Shown here one piece after another: positions 51,782 to 60,497 of a stretch of DNA of 64,000 nt. Positions within the stretch are counted from its first letter, which is position 1, and each line of letters opens with the position of its first letter. The notes under the pieces were generated by a model. It did not search any database and had not been told where the DNA came from. It saw only the letters and a program-made list of their open reading frames with translations. The position numbers were made by a program, and so were the translations under genes. This stretch comes from an uncultured Odoribacter sp. (GTDB lineage Bacteria; Bacteroidota; Bacteroidia; Bacteroidales; Marinifilaceae): assembly GCA_910588375.1 (NCBI GenBank), contig CAJUQA010000002.1:186001-250000 (forward strand). The letters are read 5' to 3'.

Positions 51782-54546
51782 TTCTCTATTTTTTCTTTCA
51801 AATATTTTCCGGTATAAGACGCTTTGCACTTTATCAATTCCTCTGGAGTACCTTTAAACACAATATCGCCCCCCTCATTGCCACCTTCGGGTCCCAGATC
51901 AATTACATAATCGGCACATTTTATCACATCCATATTGTGCTCTATAATCAACACCGAATGCCCTCTTTCTATCAAGGCATTCAGAGATTCCATCAATTTA
52001 TGGATATCATGGAAATGGAGACCGGTTGTTGGTTCATCGAATACGAACAACGTCGGTTCTGCATTTTCCCGGCTCAAATGATATGCCAGTTTTACCCGCT
52101 GGCTCTCACCTCCACTCAACGTACTTGAAGATTGTCCCAATTTTATGTATCCCAGCCCGACATCCACCAACTTCTGTAATTTCTCTACAATACTTCGTTC
52201 GCAGTGTCCATTTTCAGTAGAAAAAAATTCAACAGCCTGGTTTACGGTCATTTCCAGAATATCATAAATATTCTTATCCCTGTATTTTATTTCCAATACA
52301 TCTTCCTTAAAGCGTTTTCCCTTGCAGTGTTCACATTCCAAATACACATCCGCCATAAACTGCATCTCCACCTTGATAATTCCCTCTCCTTGACATTCTT
52401 CGCACCGTCCGCCCGGAACATTAAAAGAAAAATGGGAGGGTTTAAATCCTTGCAACTTAGCCATTTTTTCATCGGCAAAAATCTTGCGGATATCATCCCA
52501 CGCCTTGACATAGGTAACAGGATTGGAGCGGGTAGATTTTCCTATCGGATTTTGATCTATAAATTCCACACCGCTAATTGATTGTAAATCTCCGATAAGC
52601 TTATCGAAACTTCCGGTACGGTCGGAATAATCTCCGTAATATTTTTTAAGAGCAGGAACTAATATTGACTTAATCAACGTACTTTTTCCGGAACCACTGA
52701 CACCTGTAACAGCAGTCATTATTCCTAAAGGAATATCTACAGTCAAATTTTTCAAGTTATTTTCAGTAGCACCGGTAATAGTAATTTTCTTTTTCCATAC
52801 ACGTCTTTTTTTCGGAAGAGCTATCCCTTGTCGTCCATAAAGATAGTCTGCTGTCAACGTATGAGCCGCCTCTAAAGCCTTACGGTCTCCTTGAAAAACA
52901 ACTTCACCACCCAAGCGCCCGGCATAAGGTCCGATATCAATCACTTCGTCTGCTGCTTTTATAATATCCTCATCATGCTCTACCACTACGACCGTATTCC
53001 CCATATCCCGAAGCCGTTTTAATACACCAATCAACCGGGCAGTATCTCGGGAATGGAGACCAATACTCGGTTCATCCAGAATATAAAGGGAACCGACCAA
53101 AGCCGATCCCAAAGACGTTGCCAGATTTATGCGCTGGGATTCTCCACCCGAAAGGGTGGAAGAGAGGCGGTTAAGTGTCAGATAGCCTAATCCGACATCC
53201 ATTAAGAAATCGATACGGTTCTTTATATCCGGTAAAATCCGCTCCGCCACTTTCTTTTGATTTTCGTCCAATTCAAGCTGATCAAAAAAAGTTTTCAGTT
53301 CTGCAATAGGCATTTCCACCAATTCCGGAACCGACTTATTACCGACCTTTACGTAAGAAGCTTCTTTTTTCAAACGTGTACCATTACAATCTGGACACTT
53401 TGTCTTTCCGGTATACCTTGCAATCATCACCCGATTCTGGATTTTATATTTCTTAGTTTCCAAATGGGCAAAAAAATCATAAATCCCGGAAAAATACTTA
53501 CATCCATTCCAAAGTAAACTTTTTTCCTGAGAAGTCAGTTCATAGTAGGGGGTATGCACAGGAAAATGGACATGATGCGCATTTTTTACCAATTGATGCT
53601 TCCACTCACTCATCACTTCTCCGCGCCAACACATGACAGCATCCTCATAGACACTCAACGTTTTATTAGGTACAACCAAATCTTCGTCTATCCCCAATAT
53701 ACGTCCGTACCCTTCACATTTCGGACACGCTCCGATAGGAGAATTAAAGCTGAACATATTGACAGAAGGAACCTGAAAACTTATTCCATCCGCCTCAAAA
53801 CGATTGGAAAAGGAATGAATCTTACCGTCCAGTTCAATAAAACATACACCGTTTCCTTCATACAAGGCCGTCTCCACAGATTCCGATACCCTTGAAACCG
53901 TATCCCGTTCGTCATTGACAGATATACGATCGATGACAAGATACAGCTTTTCCCGTTCCTTAAACTCCTGCTTATTGGTTACTACATCATCTATGCGTAA
54001 AAACTCATCTTCGTATTTAATTCGGGTAAATCCCTGGCTCAACAACAAAGACAAACTTTGTTGTTGGTGCAACTTTTCCGGTTGGGCAAGTATGATTACA
54101 TTTTTCCCCTTATTGCCTTGCAAAATAAAATGACATATATCATCCACTTGTTCCCGCTTCACTTCTTTTCCGGAAACGGGAGAAAAGGTTTGGCCGGCAC
54201 GTGCATACAACAATTTGATATAATCATAAATTTCAGTAGAAGTGCCGACGGTAGAACGAGGATTGGATGTATTTACTTTTTGTTCAATTGCGACGGCAGG
54301 AGGGATTCCCTTGATATAATCGCATTCCGGTTTGTTTAAACGTCCCAAAAACTGGCGGGCATAAGAAGAAAGGCTTTCCACATACCTTCTCTGGCCTTCT
54401 GCATAGAGTGTGTCAAAAGCCAAAGAAGATTTGCCGCTTCCGGATACCCCCGTAATCACTATCAATTTATTCAAGTCGATCGTCAAATCGATATTTTTCA
54501 AATTATGGACGCGGATTCCTTTCAGTTCTATAGTTTGTTTTCCCAT
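51778..54546 (-). CDS. uvrA: Excinuclease ABC subunit A
   Basis: 922 residues from the ATG at 54544-54546 (MGKQTIELKGIRVHNLKNI), preceded by AGGAG. Two ABC modules are complete: Walker A GVSGSGKSSLAFDTL near 32 and GVSGSGKSTLIKSIL near 635, with two LSGGESQR signatures. Zinc fingers: CPKCEGYG with CPDCNGTR in the first half, and CEECQGEG with CEHCKGKRF in the second. It recognises bulky DNA lesions with UvrB. First gene of uvrA-pyrK-pyrD, an unusual mix of repair and pyrimidine genes. Confidence 0.97.
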   Translation of the reverse strand: MGKQTIELKGIRVHNLKNIDLTIDLNKLIVITGVSGSGKSSLAFDTLYAEGQRRYVESLSSYARQFLGRLNKPECDYIKGIPPAVAIEQKVNTSNPRSTVGTSTEIYDYIKLLYARAGQTFSPVSGKEVKREQVDDICHFILQGNKGKNVIILAQPEKLHQQQSLSLLLSQGFTRIKYEDEFLRIDDVVTNKQEFKEREKLYLVIDRISVNDERDTVSRVSESVETALYEGNGVCFIELDGKIHSFSNRFEADGISFQVPSVNMFSFNSPIGACPKCEGYGRILGIDEDLVVPNKTLSVYEDAVMCWRGEVMSEWKHQLVKNAHHVHFPVHTPYYELTSQEKSLLWNGCKYFSGIYDFFAHLETKKYKIQNRVMIARYTGKTKCPDCNGTRLKKEASYVKVGNKSVPELVEMPIAELKTFFDQLELDENQKKVAERILPDIKNRIDFLMDVGLGYLTLNRLSSTLSGGESQRINLATSLGSALVGSLYILDEPSIGLHSRDTARLIGVLKRLRDMGNTVVVVEHDEDIIKAADEVIDIGPYAGRLGGEVVFQGDRKALEAAHTLTADYLYGRQGIALPKKRRVWKKKITITGATENNLKNLTVDIPLGIMTAVTGVSGSGKSTLIKSILVPALKKYYGDYSDRTGSFDKLIGDLQSISGVEFIDQNPIGKSTRSNPVTYVKAWDDIRKIFADEKMAKLQGFKPSHFSFNVPGGRCEECQGEGIIKVEMQFMADVYLECEHCKGKRFKEDVLEIKYRDKNIYDILEMTVNQAVEFFSTENGHCERSIVEKLQKLVDVGLGYIKLGQSSSTLSGGESQRVKLAYHLSRENAEPTLFVFDEPTTGLHFHDIHKLMESLNALIERGHSVLIIEHNMDVIKCADYVIDLGPEGGNEGGDIVFKGTPEELIKCKASYTGKYLKEKIEK

Positions 54547-54572
54547 TCTTATTCTCCTGAATAAATTGTTTA

Positions 54573-54580
54573 CAAAGATA
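54573..54580 (-). promoter_or_regulatory. -7 element of uvrA
   Basis: Minus strand TATCTTTG, 26 bp upstream of the uvrA ATG and directly beyond the rplI terminator hairpin. Confidence 0.5.
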
Positions 54581-54598
54581 CGAAAATTACAGGAATAA

Positions 54599-54624
54599 AA
54601 AAGCACCCGGAAACGGGTGCTTTT
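54599..54624 (-). terminator. Terminator of rpsF-rpsR-rplI
   Basis: AAAAGCACCCG (54599-54609) pairs perfectly with CGGGTGCTTTT (54614-54624) around a GAAA tetraloop, with T-rich sequence after it on the minus strand. It lies 45 bp past the rplI stop. Confidence 0.9.
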
Positions 54625-54669
54625 CGTGTTTGGAAATACGTTTAAGTCTTAATTAATGACTTGAATTAA

Positions 54670-55110
54670 TTATTCGGAAACTACAGTGAATTCAACATTT
54701 ACTTTCACCTCTCTGTGAAGTTTGATGACTGCTGTATAGGTTCCTACTTCTTTGATCTCTTTCAACATGATTTTCTTTCTGTCGATATCAAATCCCTGAG
54801 CTTGCAGACTTTCTGCAATCATGATATTGTTCACAGAACCGAAAATCTTACCTGTACTGCTGGTTTTTGCACCAATGGTCAGTTTTACAGTCTCGAGTTT
54901 CGCTGCCAATTCCTCTGCTTCAGCTTTCAGTTTGGCTTCCTTGTGAGCTCTCTGTTTGATATTTTCAGCAACGATCTTTTTGGCTGATTCAGTTGCAAGG
55001 ATAGCATATTCCTGAGGAATAAGGTAATTACGACCATAACCCGGTTTTACGTTGATTATGTCGTCCTTATGACCTAAGTTTGCTATATCTGTCAATAATA
55101 TAATCTGCAT
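54670..55110 (-). CDS. rplI: 50S ribosomal protein L9
   Basis: 146 residues. The start MQIILLTDIANLGHKDDIIN and GYGRNYLIPQEYA is the conserved N-terminal domain; a central helix follows, then the C-terminal domain with IFGSVNNIMIAESLQAQG. Last gene of the rpsF-rpsR-rplI operon, 20 bp after rpsR. Confidence 0.97.
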   Translation of the reverse strand: MQIILLTDIANLGHKDDIINVKPGYGRNYLIPQEYAILATESAKKIVAENIKQRAHKEAKLKAEAEELAAKLETVKLTIGAKTSSTGKIFGSVNNIMIAESLQAQGFDIDRKKIMLKEIKEVGTYTAVIKLHREVKVNVEFTVVSE

Positions 55111-55130
55111 TTTGTCCTCCTTCCTTAAAA

Positions 55131-55400
55131 TTATTTCATCAAATCGGTTACATAGGGCAGCAATGCAAGGTGTCTTGCCCGTTTCACTGCGGTAGCTACT
55201 TTTCTCTGATATTTCAAAGAAGTACCCGTAATTCTTCTCGGAAGGATTTTTCCCTGTTCGTTCAAGAATTTTTTCAAAAATTCCGGATCCTTGTAGTCAA
55301 TAAATTTAATTCTGCTCTTTAAAAAACGGCAGTATTTTTTCTTTTTGATCTCTACGGATGGCGGGGTCAAATATCTTATTTCACTTTCATTCTGTGCCAT
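55131..55400 (-). CDS. rpsR: 30S ribosomal protein S18
   Basis: 89 residues, with the family core FIDYKDPEFLKKFLNEQGKI and PRRITGTSLKYQRKVATAVK. It binds S6 in the platform of the small subunit, and the two genes are adjacent (3 bp gap). An unusual N-terminal extension (MAQNESEIRYLTPPSVEIKK) precedes the core. Confidence 0.97.
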   Translation of the reverse strand: MAQNESEIRYLTPPSVEIKKKKYCRFLKSRIKFIDYKDPEFLKKFLNEQGKILPRRITGTSLKYQRKVATAVKRARHLALLPYVTDLMK

Positions 55401-55403
55401 GGC

Positions 55404-55751
55404 TTATTTCTCCTCTTTTTTTTCGTTTTTACTTCTTCTCTTTAAAGCATACTCATAAGCATACTTGTCTAATCTGAATGTCAGAAAACGGATCACACGT
55501 TCGTCACGTCTGTACACGGTTTCCAATTTGTCCACCAAAGAACCTTCAGCTTCAAACTGAAGCAGGTGATAAAATCCGGTGGTTTTCTTCTGGATCGGAT
55601 AAGCCAGCTTGCGAAGGCCCCACGCCTCCTCATGTTCAATGCTACCACCATTTTCTGTAATGGTGTTTTTGAACTTTTCTACCGCTTCCTTTATCTGTAC
55701 CTCAGATAAAACGGGAGTTGTAATGAAAACGGTCTCGTAATGATTCAACAT
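55404..55751 (-). CDS. rpsF: 30S ribosomal protein S6
   Basis: 115 residues from the ATG at 55749-55751 (MLNHYETVFITTPVLSE), the normal S6 start; an upstream in-frame ATG would place the start beyond the promoter. The core motifs HEEAWGLRKLAYPIQKKTTG and ERVIRFLTFRLDKYA are present, with a charged tail (SKNEKKEEK). First gene of the operon. Confidence 0.97.
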   Translation of the reverse strand: MLNHYETVFITTPVLSEVQIKEAVEKFKNTITENGGSIEHEEAWGLRKLAYPIQKKTTGFYHLLQFEAEGSLVDKLETVYRRDERVIRFLTFRLDKYAYEYALKRRSKNEKKEEK

Positions 55752-55789
55752 AATTAATTGATTATTAGTATAAATATAAAATATCGGCG

Positions 55790-55817
55790 CAAAGATAACA
55801 CAAAAACTCTGAATCAA
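55790..55817 (-). promoter_or_regulatory. Promoter of rpsF-rpsR-rplI
   Basis: Minus strand TTG (55815-55817), 17 bp, then TATCTTTG (55790-55797), 38 bp upstream of the rpsF ATG. Good match to the Bacteroidetes consensus. The short leader leaves little room for an S6:S18 RNA control element and I do not see one. Confidence 0.65.
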
Positions 55818-55840
55818 AAACAAAACTTGGAAAAATATCC

Positions 55841-56860
55841 CTAATATATTTTCCTTTTGTTCAAGGCTTGATGGTATTGACGGGCAAAGTCATTGTGCTG
55901 ACGCAACGTGCGTGAAAAATGGTGTTCACCCGAAAAATCGCTTTTGGCACAAAAATAAAAATAGTCGTGTTTCCGGTAATTCAGGACAGCATCGATCACC
56001 TGAACCGAAGGCATACGTACAGGACCGGGTGGTAACCCTTTATACTTATAGGTATTGTAAGGGGACTCGACTTCCGTATGGATTTTCAGCACCCGTTTCA
56101 GCGTGAAATCCCCCAAAGCGAACTTCAATGTCGGACAGGCTGCCAAAGGAATATTTCGCTTCAAGCGATTGATATACACACCGGCAATAATCGGATACTC
56201 CTTGGGACGCGTCGTTTCTTCCTCTATAATGGAAGCCAGAATCACGACATCCATAGGAGAGAGGCCAGCTCTTTCCGCCTTGTGTTTCCGCTCATCGTTC
56301 CAAAACTTCCGGTACTCTTCCTGCATTCTCGCCATAAAATTCAAAGGAGATATATCCCAGTATATCTGGTAAGTGTTGGGTATAAACATACCAATCAAAT
56401 TTTCCCGAGTGAATCCCAAACTGGCAACATACTGCTCATCGGTAAGCAACGCCGACAATGCCGAGGAATCAACCGCCAATTGCTTGCTGACGATGCCGGC
56501 AAACTGTTCCAATGTCCGGATATTGTTAAATGTAAAATGAACCGGTTCCTGCCGACCGGAACGCAACAAATTGATCAATTCATTATTGCTCATCCGGTCT
56601 GTCAATTTATAGCGTCCGCTTTTCACCAGCTCCGGATACTTCTTTAGTCCAGCCACTTTCCGGAAAGTATACTCATTCTGAAGAAATCCTCTTTCCTGCA
56701 AATGCAAAGTCACCGTGTCAAACGATTCTCCTTTATGAATCAAGAAAATACCATTATCTTGAACCCGGATATTGGGGCGGTATACAAAAAAATATCCGAC
56801 ACCTGCTGCCAGTATCCCCAAAATAACGAATACCAGCAATAATTTCATTACTATTTTCAT
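55841..56860 (-). CDS. mltG: Endolytic murein transglycosylase MltG
   Basis: 339 residues. A membrane helix at about 6-26 (LLLVFVILGILAAGVGYFFV) precedes the YceG domain. The catalytic glutamate lies in ILASIIEEETTRPKEYPII near residue 220, followed by GVYINRLKRNIPLAACPTLKF and YNTYKYKGLPPGPVRMPS, all characteristic. It cuts nascent glycan strands at the membrane and works with wall polymerases such as RodA. Last gene of the SDR-DUF3078-ndpA-mltG run. Confidence 0.95.
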   Translation of the reverse strand: MKIVMKLLLVFVILGILAAGVGYFFVYRPNIRVQDNGIFLIHKGESFDTVTLHLQERGFLQNEYTFRKVAGLKKYPELVKSGRYKLTDRMSNNELINLLRSGRQEPVHFTFNNIRTLEQFAGIVSKQLAVDSSALSALLTDEQYVASLGFTRENLIGMFIPNTYQIYWDISPLNFMARMQEEYRKFWNDERKHKAERAGLSPMDVVILASIIEEETTRPKEYPIIAGVYINRLKRNIPLAACPTLKFALGDFTLKRVLKIHTEVESPYNTYKYKGLPPGPVRMPSVQVIDAVLNYRKHDYFYFCAKSDFSGEHHFSRTLRQHNDFARQYHQALNKRKIY

Positions 56861-56870
56861 ACCAACCGGA

Positions 56871-57917
56871 TTATTCTTCGTCCCTGAAATACAGCTTATA
56901 ATAATTCATATCCCGTGCCGTATCATATCCTTTTTCAATATATTTCCGTTGGCCGTGGATATAAATATGAAAATTCTTATCCAGTTTCAACACATGACGG
57001 AAATACTTTTTTTCATCTTTCACCGCAAAATCAGACACCGGAAAAGAAGCACTCAACGGAATCTCCTTGTCCTGCTCATATTGCTTTTTGAAATTCTCGA
57101 AAGCCTGGATCACTTCCGGTTCGTGAACCACTTCCTCCTTAAAACGGTCTTCCGAAAAAACTTCCGCCTCCTTAAAGAAATTCAGGGAACGGTTCAGCAT
57201 ATCAATCTGGTCCGCACGAGGCACATCATTTTCCTTGTTATAAATATCTTTCACAAAATCTTTGCACAAGTTCAGATAATTCGCCGTCTGGAAATAACTG
57301 TCATTGGCTGGTTGTAATCCCAGGAAATCCGTTGTCCAATAAATGGCCTCCTTGCTATTCGTCTTATCCAGAATAGATACTTTATACCCTTCTTCCGGAC
57401 GGATATTGAAAATCAGGCAAGCCTTATCCAGTTTTTTGATATTGATTCCGGACTCACTCTCCAACTGGTAAGTATTTTGATTCATCACGATTTTGAGGAA
57501 AGTATCCTTGGTTTCGGATTTAAAAATCCCGATAGCATCGCAAACACCTTCTTCAACATTGCAATTACGGAAATAAACCACATACAATTCTCCGGCTTTG
57601 ATATTCGGATTATTGGACTGCTCAAAAAGTTGTTCCGCAATTCTCACGGATTGTTCGTAAAATCCGGTATTATCGTTAAAAATAGTATTAGCAGCGGCAT
57701 ACACCGGATTATTCATGAACTCCTCCTCATAAGGATAGAAATTATAAAAAGCATCTTTCTTGAAAGAGGAGAGGAAATAATTTTTCAACAAAGCCAGGAC
57801 ATCCGGATCCTCCGGCAGGAAACAGGTTTCTGACAACACTAATTCTCCGCCTTCGTATTTATTTCCGACATTATGAATAATAATATTGCCGATTTCACAA
57901 TTCTCAAAATTTATCAT
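56871..57917 (-). CDS. Nucleoid-associated protein, NdpA/YejK family
   Basis: 348 residues with family landmarks: IGNIIIHNVGNKYEGG at the start, VVYFRNCNVEEGVCDAIGIF in the middle, and a helical C terminus. E. coli YejK binds the nucleoid; the exact role is unresolved. It sits 4 bp after the DUF3078 gene and 10 bp before mltG, so it is likely cotranscribed with envelope genes. Confidence 0.9.
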   Translation of the reverse strand: MINFENCEIGNIIIHNVGNKYEGGELVLSETCFLPEDPDVLALLKNYFLSSFKKDAFYNFYPYEEEFMNNPVYAAANTIFNDNTGFYEQSVRIAEQLFEQSNNPNIKAGELYVVYFRNCNVEEGVCDAIGIFKSETKDTFLKIVMNQNTYQLESESGINIKKLDKACLIFNIRPEEGYKVSILDKTNSKEAIYWTTDFLGLQPANDSYFQTANYLNLCKDFVKDIYNKENDVPRADQIDMLNRSLNFFKEAEVFSEDRFKEEVVHEPEVIQAFENFKKQYEQDKEIPLSASFPVSDFAVKDEKKYFRHVLKLDKNFHIYIHGQRKYIEKGYDTARDMNYYKLYFRDEE

Positions 57918-57921
57918 ATTC

Positions 57922-59520
57922 TTAAAATCTAAAATTAACCCCCAGATTCAAGGTCTCCTTAAATTGAAGTTCATCCGAATAATTTTCGTCATACACCAAA
58001 TTCGCATACACGGAAGCACGCATAAAATAATTGATCTTGAAATCAATCTGGACTTTCCAATCGGCCGTAAAACTCTGTTTGGGATTGTAATAACTGCTAA
58101 ACATGATCAACTCATTCCGGATATCCATAATTTTAGCCAAAGGGAACTTATTTCTCAGTTCCACACGGGCACCGGCATCTCCTTTTGATTTTTTACCGGC
58201 ATCCACACCATAACGGGTCGGATCTATTCCATTCGTATCCCGTACCCAGGTCCATTTGCCGGCAATAGGAGAGAGATAGAGGGAAAAGTTATCCGAAGGC
58301 TTGTAGTCAATACCTATAGATAAGGTATAATACCCCGGAGACATAAAATTAGCAACTAACTTCTTCTCACTGTCCGTCGGATACTCATACGAATTGAATA
58401 TCTGTGTTACAATATTCAACTGTGCAGTATAATACCAATGCTTAAACGCATTTTGTCCGACTTTTGAGTTAAATTCCAGCCGGTCTTCATTCTTGCGTAT
58501 ATCTTCACTACCGGAACGTAAAAATCCCAAACGGTAATGGATAAAATTCTCCCAGCTCGTTTTATTTTTATTGTAATTCAGATACAGCCGGAGATTCGTC
58601 AATAAAGAAAGGGAATTTTCACCGCCACTGGCCCAATTGGATTGATATCCTTGCCCCAGAGCCGCTTCCACTTCCGAATAATAACTCCAGTAACGACGCC
58701 AGAGTTCTCCGGTGTGGGGCGCACTGATTTTATAATAATCCTCACTCACTTGGTTTTTAATCAGTTCGTCCGGCACTTTCTTATAATCAACACCCCGATT
58801 TTGATAGACATCATCATCCACATATAACCGAAGATTATTTTTTTCAGGCAACACCTGCACCCAGGTTCCAATGGAATCACCACTCCGGTTGATTACCCAA
58901 AAACGGTAATAATCCTGCCGGCCGTTATTCATCCATATCTCCAGATACTGGTCGGCCCGATTGGATAAATGCACCTGAACGGAATCTTTGCTGATTTCAC
59001 GCAGCCATATATAATTCGAATCACTTCGTATGTGAGAAACCAGCGTTTTTAAATTACTATTATAATATCGTGTCAGGGTAGTGTCAGACTGGTAGCCATA
59101 AGTAGCAGAATAATAATCCGCACTGTCGTTTTCAATCTGCCGTATGGCACTTTGCAACGCATCTTCTTTCTGGGCTGCTTCTCGCATATATTTTTTCACA
59201 GCTTCCACGACAGGCCCGACCTGCTCATCTTCCGCATAATGAATCAATACCTCCAAAGCCTGCTTCAGTTCCTGATCTTTTGTCTTTTTTCGTTTCAGCT
59301 CCTCAATGGCATAGCGTACCGCCGGATTGGCGATAAAAGCATTTTTCAAATCTTTTTTCAATATGGAAAGATTGTCAGGAAATACAATAGCCGGCACCTT
59401 CAAGGGCTCGACAAGCGACTCCTTTTTTTCCATAATCTCCGGGTACAATATCTGCGAATAAACGGCATTTATTCCGCAAAACAGACAAATCGTCAGCAAT
59501 ACCGGGTTCCTCATGCTCAT
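57922..59520 (-). CDS. DUF3078 outer-membrane beta-barrel protein
   Basis: 532 residues with a signal peptide (NPVLLTICLFCGINAVYSQ). The C-terminal half is DUF3078: NWASGGENSLSLLTNLRLYL, then WENFIHYRLGFLRSG and a final strand ending in an aromatic residue (LNLGVNFRF), typical of an outer-membrane barrel. The N-terminal half (about 30-260) is helical then beta-rich and may be periplasmic. No function is known. Starts at ATG 59518-59520 or 59512-59514. Confidence 0.88.
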   Translation of the reverse strand: MSMRNPVLLTICLFCGINAVYSQILYPEIMEKKESLVEPLKVPAIVFPDNLSILKKDLKNAFIANPAVRYAIEELKRKKTKDQELKQALEVLIHYAEDEQVGPVVEAVKKYMREAAQKEDALQSAIRQIENDSADYYSATYGYQSDTTLTRYYNSNLKTLVSHIRSDSNYIWLREISKDSVQVHLSNRADQYLEIWMNNGRQDYYRFWVINRSGDSIGTWVQVLPEKNNLRLYVDDDVYQNRGVDYKKVPDELIKNQVSEDYYKISAPHTGELWRRYWSYYSEVEAALGQGYQSNWASGGENSLSLLTNLRLYLNYNKNKTSWENFIHYRLGFLRSGSEDIRKNEDRLEFNSKVGQNAFKHWYYTAQLNIVTQIFNSYEYPTDSEKKLVANFMSPGYYTLSIGIDYKPSDNFSLYLSPIAGKWTWVRDTNGIDPTRYGVDAGKKSKGDAGARVELRNKFPLAKIMDIRNELIMFSSYYNPKQSFTADWKVQIDFKINYFMRASVYANLVYDENYSDELQFKETLNLGVNFRF

Positions 59521-59527
59521 ACAATCT

Positions 59528-60349
59528 CTATTTGAAAGGAGAATCGGGTTCTTTGGCCATATGCGAATAACTCAGACGATCCACCAAACGGGGCATCCAT
59601 TTACTTAAAAATACGGCCAGTTTACCTTCGACAAAAGTCATGATAATCTCCCGTTTCCGCTTCCTTATACCTTTAATTATAATAGCTGCACAACGTTCCG
59701 CAGACATCATTTTACTTTCATCCCGCGGACTTTCGCCTTGCTGCCGGCCTTCACCATTCAAAGCCGTTTTGCGGATATTGGAGGCTGTAAATCCCGGAGC
59801 AGCCAACAACACATGCAGCCCTTTTTTCCTGTTTTCAATACGGACAGTATTTAAAAATCCCCTTACGGCAAATTTACTGGCTGCATAACCTGTTCTACCG
59901 GGAAGCCCGATATAACCGGCAATGGAAATCACTCCGGCCAGCGTACCATGCGTCTGCAGCAAATAGGGAAGAGCATACTTGGAACAATAAACGGTTCCCC
60001 AGAAATTAACATCCATCACCTTGCGGATTACATTCAAATCCAAATCCTCCAGCAACGCCCGCATGGATATACCGGCACAATTGATCAACACATCTATACG
60101 TCCGAAATAATCGTATGTCTGTTGTATCAATTCCTTGCAAGCCAATTCTTTCGTAACATCCGTCCGTATGGAAATAACATCCGTACCGCCGGTTTTCAAC
60201 TCTTTTTCAAGAACAAGCAATTCTTCAATATTCCGGGCGGCAATAGCTAATTTAGCTCCCTGATGAGCTGCTTCAAAAGCCAACGCTTTGCCGATACCCG
60301 AAGAAGCACCGGTAATGATGACAACCTTGTCACACATTCTTTTTTTCAT
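59528..60349 (-). CDS. Short-chain dehydrogenase/reductase
   Basis: 273 residues. Classical SDR: the nucleotide motif TGASSGIGKALAFEA near residue 14, NCAGIS near 90, and the catalytic YAASK near 155. The substrate is not evident. The tail (VDRLSYSHMAKEPDSPFK) is longer than the usual fold and may anchor to the membrane through a preceding hydrophobic patch. It begins the SDR-DUF3078-ndpA-mltG run, with a 7 bp gap to the next gene. Confidence 0.92.
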   Translation of the reverse strand: MKKRMCDKVVIITGASSGIGKALAFEAAHQGAKLAIAARNIEELLVLEKELKTGGTDVISIRTDVTKELACKELIQQTYDYFGRIDVLINCAGISMRALLEDLDLNVIRKVMDVNFWGTVYCSKYALPYLLQTHGTLAGVISIAGYIGLPGRTGYAASKFAVRGFLNTVRIENRKKGLHVLLAAPGFTASNIRKTALNGEGRQQGESPRDESKMMSAERCAAIIIKGIRKRKREIIMTFVEGKLAVFLSKWMPRLVDRLSYSHMAKEPDSPFK

Positions 60350-60369
60350 ATTCTCAGCAAATTTATTTG

Positions 60370-60377
60370 CAAATATA
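60370..60377 (-). promoter_or_regulatory. -7 element of the SDR operon
   Basis: Minus strand TATATTTG, 20 bp upstream of the SDR ATG. Fits TAnnTTTG. The -33 element is not clear. Confidence 0.5.
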
Positions 60378-60462
60378 TAATATTTTCATCGGATTTATTC
60401 TCTTTTTCTACTTTTCATAGATGTCCTATAATTTATATTATGATAATTATATATAAAAAAGA

Positions 60463-60489
60463 AAAAGGGGAGTCTTGGCTTCCCCTTTT
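60463..60489 (-). terminator. Terminator of the TPR gene
   Basis: AAAAGGGGA (60463-60471) pairs with TCCCCTTTT (60481-60489) around a 9-base loop. On the minus strand it is followed by TTCTTTTTTATAT. It stands just past the TPR gene stop. Confidence 0.88.
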
Positions 60490-60497
60490 CCGGTTAT

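Noticed and set aside
55752..55789. S6:S18 autoregulatory RNA in the rpsF leader
   Set aside because: The leader from the predicted start is only about 35 bases and AT-rich, with no stem carrying the expected CCG bulge.
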